From contig JAIYAG010000103.1 of assembly GCA_027489195.1 (NCBI GenBank), positions 1 through 7,516 of the forward strand: 7,516 nucleotides of DNA. The letters are read 5' to 3'. The DNA comes from Burkholderiales bacterium. GTDB lineage: Bacteria > Pseudomonadota > Gammaproteobacteria > Burkholderiales > Burkholderiaceae_E. Positions 1 to 5,574 of the stretch are shown piece after piece. The position numbers and the translations under genes are program-made. Positions within the stretch are counted from its first letter, which is position 1. Every line of letters begins with the position of its first letter. The notes under the pieces are model-generated. The model saw nothing but the letters and a program-made list of their open reading frames with translations, did not search any database and was not told where the DNA came from.

Positions 1-13
1 ACGTTCCTCCGCC

Positions 14-1399
14 CTACTTCCCGATGCAGAACCTCGAGAAGATCACCCCCAGCAGGTCGTCCGCACCGAACTCGCCGGTGATCGACCCCAGCCGCTCCTG
101 AGCCAGCCTCAGCTCCTCGGCGAACAGGTCCAGCACCTCGTCGCTGCGCTGCGCGTGGGCATGGGCGGCCGCGAGATAGTCGCGCGCCTCGCGCAGCGCC
201 TGCAGGTGCCGCTCGCGCGCGATGAACGTGCCCTCGCCCGCGCCGTGCCAGCCCGCCATCCGCAGCAGCGCCGCGCGCAGCAGGTCGATGCCCTGCCCGT
301 CGCGCGCCGACAGCCAGACCGCGTCCTCGGTCGCGCGTGCGGGCAGCCCGGCGAGGTCGACCTTGTTCCAGACGCGCAGGATCGGCTTGTCGCGCGGCAG
401 GCGCGCGGCGATGTCGGCCTCGAGGTCGGCCGCGAGCGCGAGCCGTGCGGCGATGTCGCTGCCTGCCGCGGCATCACCGCCGCCCTGCCCCGCCTGCGAG
501 CCACCCGCCACCCCCAGATGCAGGATCACATCCGCCCGCCCCAGCTCCTCCCAGGTCCGCTCGATGCCGATGCGCTCGACCTCGTCGCCGGTCTCGCGCA
601 GCCCCGCGGTGTCCACCACCACCAGCGGCACGCCGTCGACCTGGATGGCCTGCACGATGCGGTCGCGGGTGGTGCCCGCCACCGGCGTCACGATCGCGAC
701 CTCGGCGCCGGCCAGTGCGTTCAGCAAGCTCGACTTGCCGACGTTCGGCGCACCGGCCAGCACCACGTGCAGCCCTTCGCGGAGCAGCGCGCCCTGGCGC
801 GCCTCGGCCAGCAGCACGTCGAGCTCGGCACGCACGCGCGCCAGCCGCCCGCGCGCATCCGAACGCTCGAGGAAGTCGATCTCCTCCTCGGGGAAGTCCA
901 GCGTCGCCTCGACCAGCATGCGCAGCTCGATCAGCTGATCGACCACGACATGCACCGCGCGCGAGAAGGTGCCGGACAGCGAGCGGCTGGCCGAGCGCGC
1001 GGCCTGTGCGAGGTCGAGCTTGTCGTTGAGGAAGGCGCGCCGCGTGAACTCGCCGGGCTCGGCCACGCGCAGCCCGATGGCGCGGCCGGCATCGAGCACG
1101 CGCTCGAGCAGCAGCTGCATCACCACCGGCCCGCCGTGGCCCTGGAGCTCGAGCACGTCCTCGCCGGTATACGAGTGCGGTGCAGGAAAGTGCAGCGCGA
1201 GGCCAGTATCGAGCGCACCGCCATCGGCCGCGCGGAACGGCAGCAGCGTGGCCATCCGCGGCGCGAGCGCGCGCCCGCACAGCGCATCGATCACGCCCGA
1301 GAGGTCGCGACCCGACACGCGCACCACACCGATGCCGCCCCGACCGGGAGCGGTGGCGATGGCGGCGATCGGGTCGGCGTCGTGGATCGGTGCGGGCAT
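14..1399 (-). CDS. mnmE: tRNA uridine-5-carboxymethylaminomethyl modification GTPase MnmE
   Basis: MnmE works with MnmG to modify the wobble uridine of certain tRNAs in the cytoplasm, using a formyl-folate-derived carbon and GTP hydrolysis. The 461-residue protein shows the N-terminal folate-binding domain (about 1-120, with GRGGIGVVRVSG at 20-30), a helical domain and an inserted Ras-like G domain. The G motifs are P-loop GAPNVGKSS (216-224), G2 TTRD (243-246), DTAG (263-266), NKVD (345-348) and SAR (364-366). N219 matches the potassium-coordinating Asn of the family. The C-terminal CIGK (458-461) carries the conserved Cys. Two oddities: the sequence LDLAQA runs straight into ARSA at residue 133/134, so about 14 residues of a helix normally present (EAxADLI...) are absent, and the G domain carries a Gly/Ala-rich insert at about 297-334. 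The gene is last in the rpmH-to-mnmE series. The ATG start fits the family N-terminus, but no Shine-Dalgarno sequence is visible. Identity is certain; full activity is less so. Confidence 0.97.
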   Translation of the reverse strand: MPAPIHDADPIAAIATAPGRGGIGVVRVSGRDLSGVIDALCGRALAPRMATLLPFRAADGGALDTGLALHFPAPHSYTGEDVLELQGHGGPVVMQLLLERVLDAGRAIGLRVAEPGEFTRRAFLNDKLDLAQAARSASRSLSGTFSRAVHVVVDQLIELRMLVEATLDFPEEEIDFLERSDARGRLARVRAELDVLLAEARQGALLREGLHVVLAGAPNVGKSSLLNALAGAEVAIVTPVAGTTRDRIVQAIQVDGVPLVVVDTAGLRETGDEVERIGIERTWEELGRADVILHLGVAGGSQAGQGGGDAAAGSDIAARLALAADLEADIAARLPRDKPILRVWNKVDLAGLPARATEDAVWLSARDGQGIDLLRAALLRMAGWHGAGEGTFIARERHLQALREARDYLAAAHAHAQRSDEVLDLFAEELRLAQERLGSITGEFGADDLLGVIFSRFCIGK

Positions 1400-1400
1400 C

Positions 1401-1418
1401 GGCCGATTCTATCGGGCC
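1401..1418 (-). promoter_or_regulatory. Hairpin with -10-like element just before mnmE
   Basis: On the minus strand the bases GGCCCGAT-AGA-ATCGGCC can fold into a 7-bp stem with one bulged C and a 3-base loop, ending one base before the mnmE ATG. The same bases contain TAGAAT, a plausible -10 hexamer six bases from the ATG, but there is no recognisable -35. No Shine-Dalgarno sequence is seen. It may limit initiation at mnmE, or support a leaderless transcript, or be chance in GC-rich DNA. Confidence 0.3.
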
Positions 1419-1448
1419 GGCCGCGGACAGCGGCTCGGGAGGCGGACG

Positions 1449-2354
1449 TCAGGCCGCCGAGGGCGGCGTGAACTCGCGCATCATCTGCACGAAGCGCCGC
1501 TCGAACGGGAGCAGCGGCATGCCGATGCGCGAGGCGATCCGCGTGGTGTGCACCGGGAAGTCCTCGGGCAGCGCGAGCCTGAGGATGCCGCGGTCCCGTT
1601 CCGGGTCGACCGCGATCTCGGCGATCACGCCGATGCCGAAGCCGAGCTCGACGTAGGCCTTGATGACGTCGGAGTCGATCGCCTCGAGCACCACGTTCGG
1701 CACCAGGGCGTGCCGAGCGAACGCGGCGTCGATGCCGCGGCGGCCGGTGAACTGCGGCGTGTAGGTGATCAGCGGTTCGGCCGCGAGCTGCTCGACGGTG
1801 GGCGCCGTCGCCGCGAGAGCGAGCGGATGCCCGACCGGCACGATCACGCAGTGCCGCCAGGAATACGCGGGGCGAGTGTCCAGCGACGGATGGTCGTCGA
1901 GCGTCTCGGTGGCCAGCCCGAAGGTCGCGTCGCCGTGCACGACGTACTCGGCGACCTGCGCCGGATTGCCCTGCAGCAGCTTGAACTGCATGGTCGGGAA
2001 CTCGGCGCGGAAACGCGCCAGCACCGTGGGCAGCGCGTAGCGCGCCTGGGTGTGGGTGGCCGCGATCGACAGCGTGCCGCCGTGACCGGCGGCGTACTGC
2101 TCGCCGACCTTGCGCAGCGCGGCGGCTTCCTCGAGCACGCGCTCGGCAGCCTCGAGGATCTTCTGGCCGGCCTCGGTGAGCGCGGTGTAGCGCTTGCCGT
2201 GACGCACGAAGATCTGCACGCCGAGCTCGTCCTCGAGCTCGCGGATCTGCTTGGACAGCGCCGGCTGCGAGGTGTGCAGCACCTCGGCCGCCGCCGTCAG
2301 GTTCAAGCCTCGGCGGACGGTCTCCCGGAGCGATCGCAGCTGCTGGAAGTTCAC
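1449..2354 (-). CDS. CysB-family LysR-type transcriptional regulator
   Basis: This 301-residue protein is a LysR-type regulator of the CysB/Cbl branch, whose known members control sulfate assimilation and sense sulfate, O-acetylserine or N-acetylserine. A winged HTH lies at about 18-46 (AAAEVLHTSQPALSKQIREL), then a linker helix, then a two-lobed effector domain from about 92. CysB hallmarks are ATHTQARYALP (99-109), FTGRRGID (202-209) and DSDVIKAYVELGFGIGVIA (227-245). T100, T102, Q103, T149, W166 and T203 match residues lining the sulfate pocket in enterobacterial CysB as I recall its structure. It is slightly short at the C-terminus (CysB is usually about 313-324). The start is GTG, fixed by the family N-terminus MNFQQLRS and by GAGGA six bases upstream. 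It starts 19 bases after yidC ends and is probably co-transcribed. The branch is clear; whether this copy is the main sulfur regulator or a paralogue with another ligand cannot be told here. Confidence 0.9.
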   Translation of the reverse strand: MNFQQLRSLRETVRRGLNLTAAAEVLHTSQPALSKQIRELEDELGVQIFVRHGKRYTALTEAGQKILEAAERVLEEAAALRKVGEQYAAGHGGTLSIAATHTQARYALPTVLARFRAEFPTMQFKLLQGNPAQVAEYVVHGDATFGLATETLDDHPSLDTRPAYSWRHCVIVPVGHPLALAATAPTVEQLAAEPLITYTPQFTGRRGIDAAFARHALVPNVVLEAIDSDVIKAYVELGFGIGVIAEIAVDPERDRGILRLALPEDFPVHTTRIASRIGMPLLPFERRFVQMMREFTPPSAA

Positions 2355-2360
2355 GCCGAG

Positions 2361-2365
2361 TCCTC
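2361..2365 (-). promoter_or_regulatory. Ribosome binding site of the CysB-like gene
   Basis: GAGGA on the minus strand lies six bases before the GTG at 2354, inside the 19-base gap after the yidC stop. It supports the GTG start and tight coupling to yidC. Confidence 0.65.
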
Positions 2366-2373
2366 GACGCCCG

Positions 2374-4110
2374 TCAGGCAGCAGCCCGCCCGAACACCGG
2401 CTTGCCTTCGATGCGCCGCGTGATGACCCACTGCTGCGCGATCGAGAACAGGTTGTTCACCAGCCAGTACAGCACCAGACCCGCTGGGAAGAAGAAGAAC
2501 ATGACGGAGAAGATGAGCGGCATCCACATCATCATCTTCGCCTGCAGCGGATCCGGCGGCACGGGATTGAGCTTGGTCTGCACGAACATCGAGACCGCCA
2601 TCAGCAGCGGCAGGATGTAGAACGGATCCGGCGCGGACAGGTCCTTGATCCAGCCGATCCAGGGCGCATCGCGCATCTCGACCGATGCGAACAGCACCCA
2701 GTACAGGGCGAGGAACACCGGGATCTGCACCACGATCGGCAGGCAGCCGCCGAGCGGGTTGATCTTCTCGGTCTTGTACAGCTCCATCATCGCCTGGTTC
2801 ATCTTCACGCGGTCGTCGCCGAAGCGCTCGCGCAGCTGCTGCAGCTTCGGGCCGACCTTCTTCATCTTGGCCATGGAGCGGTAGCTCGCGGCCTGCAGCG
2901 GGAAGAAGGCGAGCTTGACGACCAGCGTGAGCAGCACGATCGCCCAGCCCCAGTTCTGCACGATGCCGTGCAGGAACTGCATCAGCGAGAACAGCGGCTT
3001 GGCGATGACGGTCAGCCAGCTGTAGTCGACGACCAGGTCGAGCCCGGGCGCGACTTCGGCCAGCACGCGCTGGTCCTGCGGACCGACGTACAGCGTGGCG
3101 GCGGCGACGGCGGTGGCGTTCGGCGCGATCTCCTCCATCGGCTCGCGCAGGCGGACCGTGTAGAGGTTGTTGTCGATCTTCGCGGTCTCGAAGGTGCGCG
3201 GGGTGCCCTGCTTCGGGACCCAGGCGGCGACGAAGTAGTGCTGGATCACGCCGACCCAGCCGTCGTTGGCGGCCTTCGCATGCTCCTGCTTGCCCTTCTC
3301 GATCGTCGGGAAGTCGACCTTCTGGAACTTGTCCTTGTCGGTGTAGATCACCGGGCCGTAGTAGCCGCTGGTGACGAAGGTCGAGGCCAGGCCGTGGGAC
3401 ATGTACGGCGAGTTGCCGTCGCGGGTGAGCTGCATGTAGAGCGTGGGCTTGACCGGGTCGGCGCCGAGGTTGGTCACCTCGGTCTTGACCTCGACCGCAT
3501 ACGAGCCGCGCTTGAGCACGTAGCTGCGGACCAGCCGCACCCCGCCCTGCTCGGCGCTCATCTTCAGCACGACCTGGTCGCTGCCGGCCGCCAGTTCGCG
3601 CGTGCCGGACTCGATGGCGAACGGCGTGCGGTGGTTCGGGAGCGTCGTGCCGGCCGCGCCGACCAGCCCGCTCTGTGCGACGTACACGTTGCCCTGGCGC
3701 TCGTCGAACAGCACGACGTTGACCTTCGCGTCGGGCTTGTCGGTGTCACGGAACTTCAGCAGCTCGGCGCGCTGGATCTCGCCGCCGATCGGGTCCACGT
3801 CGAGCGCGAGCACGTCGTTGGCGATCCGCACCGGCGGCTGGGCGCCGGCAGCAGAGGCCGCGGCACCCGGCACCGCGGCGGGCGCGGTGGACGGGCCGGT
3901 CGGCACGGCCGCGGTCGGACCGGGCGCGGGCAACGACCCGTCGGTCTTGGCGGGACCGCCGGCCGCACCAGGTGCCTGGGCGGGCTGCGTCTGGGCGGGC
4001 GGGTTGCCGCCGAACATCGACGGATGCCCCTGGTGGCGTTGCCATGCGTCCCAGAGGAACAGCACGGACATGGTGAAGATCACCCACAGGATGGTGCGTT
4101 GGGTCTGCAT
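2374..4110 (-). CDS. yidC: Membrane protein insertase YidC
   Basis: YidC inserts and folds inner-membrane proteins, alone or with SecYEG. The 578-residue protein has the Gram-negative plan. There is one N-terminal membrane segment (about 5-20), an Ala/Pro/Gly-rich linker (about 36-92) and a large periplasmic beta domain (about 94-345). The C-terminal insertase core has membrane segments near 388-404, 454-476, 497-511 and 530-556. Conserved stretches include YRSMAKMKKVGPKLQQLRERFGDD beginning at 410, NPLGGCLPIVVQIPVFLALY (451-470) and the FPAGLVLYWLVNN region near 541. K399 sits where E. coli YidC has the functional R366 of the hydrophilic groove, so the positive charge is kept. The ATG start gives the standard N-terminus beginning M(x3)RTIL; its Shine-Dalgarno sequence is weak. 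It follows yidD by 15 bases and is 19 bases ahead of the CysB-like gene. The C-terminal tail is short (about 15 residues). No sign of damage. Confidence 0.98.
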   Translation of the reverse strand: MQTQRTILWVIFTMSVLFLWDAWQRHQGHPSMFGGNPPAQTQPAQAPGAAGGPAKTDGSLPAPGPTAAVPTGPSTAPAAVPGAAASAAGAQPPVRIANDVLALDVDPIGGEIQRAELLKFRDTDKPDAKVNVVLFDERQGNVYVAQSGLVGAAGTTLPNHRTPFAIESGTRELAAGSDQVVLKMSAEQGGVRLVRSYVLKRGSYAVEVKTEVTNLGADPVKPTLYMQLTRDGNSPYMSHGLASTFVTSGYYGPVIYTDKDKFQKVDFPTIEKGKQEHAKAANDGWVGVIQHYFVAAWVPKQGTPRTFETAKIDNNLYTVRLREPMEEIAPNATAVAAATLYVGPQDQRVLAEVAPGLDLVVDYSWLTVIAKPLFSLMQFLHGIVQNWGWAIVLLTLVVKLAFFPLQAASYRSMAKMKKVGPKLQQLRERFGDDRVKMNQAMMELYKTEKINPLGGCLPIVVQIPVFLALYWVLFASVEMRDAPWIGWIKDLSAPDPFYILPLLMAVSMFVQTKLNPVPPDPLQAKMMMWMPLIFSVMFFFFPAGLVLYWLVNNLFSIAQQWVITRRIEGKPVFGRAAA

Positions 4111-4125
4111 GGCTGGAGGCGGCTT

Positions 4126-4527
4126 CTACGGACGGTGAGGCGAGGGCGTGCGGTCCTCGCGCGCGGAGCGCGCAGGGTCGCACGGACAGGTCGCGTCGGG
4201 CGCGCCGCGATGCGCGGCGTCGCGGATCGCGCGACCGAGATAGGTATGACGAATGGCGAACGTGTCTGGCACCGGGTCGAGGCCCCCGGGATGCCACGGG
4301 TGGCAGCGTACCAGCCGCGCGCCCGTCAGCCACAGGCCGCGCACCAGACCGAAGCGCCGGAGTACGTCGAGCCCGTACTCGGAGCAGCTCGGATGGAAGC
4401 GGCAGCGCGGGCCGATCACCGGGCTGATGCCGTACCGGTAGACCAGGATGGGCAGGCTCGCGAGACGGGCAGGCAGCCGGCGCAGCACATCGGCGAGCGC
4501 CGACAGGGCAGGGCGGGGCGTGGCCAT
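4126..4527 (-). CDS. yidD: Membrane protein insertion efficiency factor YidD
   Basis: YidD is a small peripheral inner-membrane protein that aids YidC-dependent insertion. The core is unmistakable: LPILVYRYGISPVIGPRCRF (25-44), then HPSCSEYGLDVLRRFG, then RCHPWHPGGLDPVP (74-87), with the three conserved Cys at 42, 48 and 75. An amphipathic N-terminal stretch precedes it. I chose the ATG at 4527 because GGAG lies seven bases upstream and because it follows the rnpA stop by 19 bases; a longer reading from 4584 would overlap rnpA and add an unconserved Ser/Pro-rich stretch. At 133 residues it is longer than the usual 70-90. The extra length is a hydrophilic tail of about 46 residues after DPVP, with no motif I recognise and two further Cys (114, 116). 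It ends 15 bases before yidC. Confidence 0.93.
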   Translation of the reverse strand: MATPRPALSALADVLRRLPARLASLPILVYRYGISPVIGPRCRFHPSCSEYGLDVLRRFGLVRGLWLTGARLVRCHPWHPGGLDPVPDTFAIRHTYLGRAIRDAAHRGAPDATCPCDPARSAREDRTPSPHRP

Positions 4528-4534
4528 CGTCTCG

Positions 4535-4538
4535 CTCC
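4535..4538 (-). promoter_or_regulatory. Ribosome binding site of yidD
   Basis: GGAG on the minus strand is seven bases before the ATG at 4527 and lies in the 19-base gap after the rnpA stop. It decides between this ATG and the in-frame longer reading. Confidence 0.55.
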
Positions 4539-4546
4539 GCGCGCCC

Positions 4547-5044
4547 TCAGGCGACCCGGGCGAGCAGGCCGTCGAGCTCGGCACGCACGAGTCGCTTCAG
4601 CACGCCATCGGTCGGGCGTCGCGCGAAGGGCCGAAGCGGACGGCCGTCCGGCCCCTTGGGCGGACTCGCGGGATCCTGAGGCACGGCGACCAGCTGGATG
4701 CGCAGCGACAGCGCGTCCAGGCCCGGACGTGCGAGCAGCGTCGCACGATGCGATTCGCGGATGACGCGCCGGATCAGGTTGCGGACCGGCGACGAGGGCA
4801 CGAGCTTCTTGGGGATGGCCATCATCAGTCGGGGAGTCGCTCCGTCGGTCGCGCGGCGGGCGCCGACCGCGAAATGGGCACCGACCAGCCGCGCAGGACG
4901 CTTCGGTCCGGAGCGCGGGGCGCCGGAACGGGCGGGCGGGCTCGCGCCTGCGCGGGCCGCTGCCGCCGGCCTGTTGGCGTCGGAACCGGCGTCGGAACCT
5001 GACGCAGCGCCTGCTTGAGCGCCGGACGGACCCGCTTCTGGCAC
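4547..5044 (-). CDS. rnpA: Ribonuclease P protein component
   Basis: RnpA binds the RNase P RNA and helps it remove 5' leaders from precursor tRNAs. Counting from the GTG at 5044 (165 residues), the recognisable part begins at about residue 51: RLVGAHFAV (52-60), RLMMAIPKK (72-80) and the RNR-like signature SPVRNLIRRVIRES (85-98). The end is LKRLVRAELDGLLARVA, typical of betaproteobacterial RnpA. Residues 1-50 are Ala/Gly/Ser/Pro-rich, and the usual first helix with its aromatic residue (as in the Bacillus NEDFQKVF segment) is not visible. A perfect 12-base duplication encodes GSDAGSDA there. The start is uncertain: GTG at 5044 leaves a 28-base gap after rpmH, while in-frame GTGs at 5125 and 5134 would overlap rpmH. 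No strong Shine-Dalgarno sequence decides it. An old or sequencing frameshift in the N-terminal third is possible, though I found no convincing alternative frame. Confidence 0.85.
   Translation of the reverse strand: MPEAGPSGAQAGAASGSDAGSDANRPAAAARAGASPPARSGAPRSGPKRPARLVGAHFAVGARRATDGATPRLMMAIPKKLVPSSPVRNLIRRVIRESHRATLLARPGLDALSLRIQLVAVPQDPASPPKGPDGRPLRPFARRPTDGVLKRLVRAELDGLLARVA
4976..4999 (-). repeat. Perfect 12-bp tandem duplication in rnpA
   Basis: GGCGTCGGAACC occurs twice back to back on the plus strand. Read in the rnpA frame it encodes GSDA twice. It lies in the low-complexity N-terminal part and suggests replication slippage there. Confidence 0.9.
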
Positions 5045-5072
5045 GCGTGCCTGGCGGTGTCCGGCGCGCGGC

Positions 5073-5207
5073 TCAGACGGCCAGGCGCTTGCGGCCCTTG
5101 GCGCGGCGGGCGCGGATGACGGCACGGCCGCCACGGGTCTTCATGCGGACCAGGAAGCCGTGGGTGCGCTTGCGGCGGACCACCGAGGGTTGATACGTGC
5201 GTTTCAT
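5073..5207 (-). CDS. rpmH: 50S ribosomal protein L34
   Basis: L34 is a small basic protein of the large ribosomal subunit. The 44 residues are nearly invariant for the family: MKRTYQPSVVRRKRTHGFLV, then RMKTRGGRAVIRARRAKGRK, then RLAV. The length is exactly the usual one. It is the first gene of the minus-strand series and is driven by a near-consensus promoter about 30 bases upstream. The leader is short, about 24 bases, and has no clear Shine-Dalgarno sequence. The next gene, rnpA, follows after about 28 bases, the normal arrangement in bacteria. Confidence 0.98.
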   Translation of the reverse strand: MKRTYQPSVVRRKRTHGFLVRMKTRGGRAVIRARRAKGRKRLAV

Positions 5208-5237
5208 GGCTGCAGCCGTTTTCGGAAAAAGCCTGCC

Positions 5238-5266
5238 ATTACAACAAGCGCCGCCCCGGCTGTCAA
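5238..5266 (-). promoter_or_regulatory. Sigma70-type promoter for rpmH and the genes after it
   Basis: On the minus strand a perfect -35 TTGACA (5266-5261) is followed after exactly 17 bases by TGTAAT (5243-5238), one mismatch from the -10 consensus. Transcription should start near 5231, giving a leader of about 24 bases before the rpmH ATG. With no other clear promoter in the short gaps downstream, it probably drives rpmH-rnpA-yidD-yidC and perhaps the regulator and mnmE. Confidence 0.8.
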
Positions 5267-5410
5267 TTTGTGCTGGATCGGCGAGAACGAGGCGAAGGAA
5301 GGACGACCCCTCTGACAGGGCAGGGCGCCCGAGGTTCCGCTGGCACGCCATCCGGGCGGCGCGCGCACGGCAACGCTGTCCCGGCCGAGCCGGGCGCCGT
5401 GCTTTCGACC

Positions 5411-5419
5411 TGTGGATAA
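5411..5419 (+). promoter_or_regulatory. Perfect DnaA box in the dnaA promoter region
   Basis: TGTGGATAA is the exact complement of the consensus DnaA box TTATCCACA. It stands two bases upstream of a -10-like hexamer, where bound DnaA would obstruct RNA polymerase, as in DnaA autoregulation known from E. coli. It could also be part of the origin. Confidence 0.8.
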
Positions 5420-5421
5420 GG

Positions 5422-5427
5422 TAAAAT
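5422..5427 (+). promoter_or_regulatory. Probable -10 element of the dnaA promoter
   Basis: TAAAAT matches TATAAT at five of six positions and is one of the few AT-rich spots upstream of dnaA. At 15-18 bases upstream I see no good -35 hexamer, so the promoter may be weak or activator-dependent. A start near 5434 would give a leader of about 140 bases. Confidence 0.45.
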
Positions 5428-5485
5428 TCTCGTTTCCTTTCAGTCGACTCGCGTTTCCCGCGCAGCCGGCCCGGTACCCGTCAGC

Positions 5486-5509
5486 CTCGCCGTTGCATGC
5501 CACGGCGAG
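5486..5509 (+). other. Hairpin in the dnaA leader
   Basis: CTCGCCGT (5486-5493) and ACGGCGAG (5502-5509) are perfect inverted repeats around an 8-base loop, in the untranslated leader about 65 bases before the dnaA ATG. There is no T-tract, so it is not a simple terminator. A role in dnaA expression is only a guess. Confidence 0.4.
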
Positions 5510-5574
5510 CCGCGACTTCCTCCCGGCCGGACCCGTCTCACACGCCACGGCCCACGCCACTCCAGACACGACCG

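Larger units (their letters stand above)
5208..5574. other. Divergent control region between rpmH and dnaA
   Basis: This 367-base gap separates the two divergent gene sets. It holds the rpmH promoter (5238-5266), a GC-rich middle stretch with a perfect 6-bp stem, 3-base-loop hairpin (5380-5394) and an 8-base palindrome (5323-5330), a perfect DnaA box (5411-5419), a -10-like hexamer (5422-5427) and about 140 bases of dnaA leader with a hairpin (5486-5509). I see no gene in it. Only one good DnaA box is present, so on its own it is a weaker origin candidate than the gap after dnaA. Confidence 0.8.

Noticed and set aside
155..2423. Long plus-strand open frames opposite mnmE and the regulator
   Set aside because: They are shadow frames from high GC at third codon positions; the minus-strand proteins are complete and conserved.
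2251..4764. 837-codon open frame on the plus strand opposite yidC and yidD
   Set aside because: It is the antisense shadow of two certain genes in GC-rich DNA, has a biased His/Arg/Gly composition and matches no family I know.
5045..5134. Longer RnpA starting inside rpmH
   Set aside because: GTGs at 5125 and 5134 would overlap L34 by more than 50 bases and add more low-complexity residues; GTG at 5044 is the simpler choice, though not proven.
5497..5574. Upstream ATG giving DnaA 26 extra residues
   Set aside because: The added stretch is Arg/Pro/Thr-rich, unlike any DnaA N-terminus, and includes half of the leader hairpin; MNDLWQ at 5575 is the normal start.
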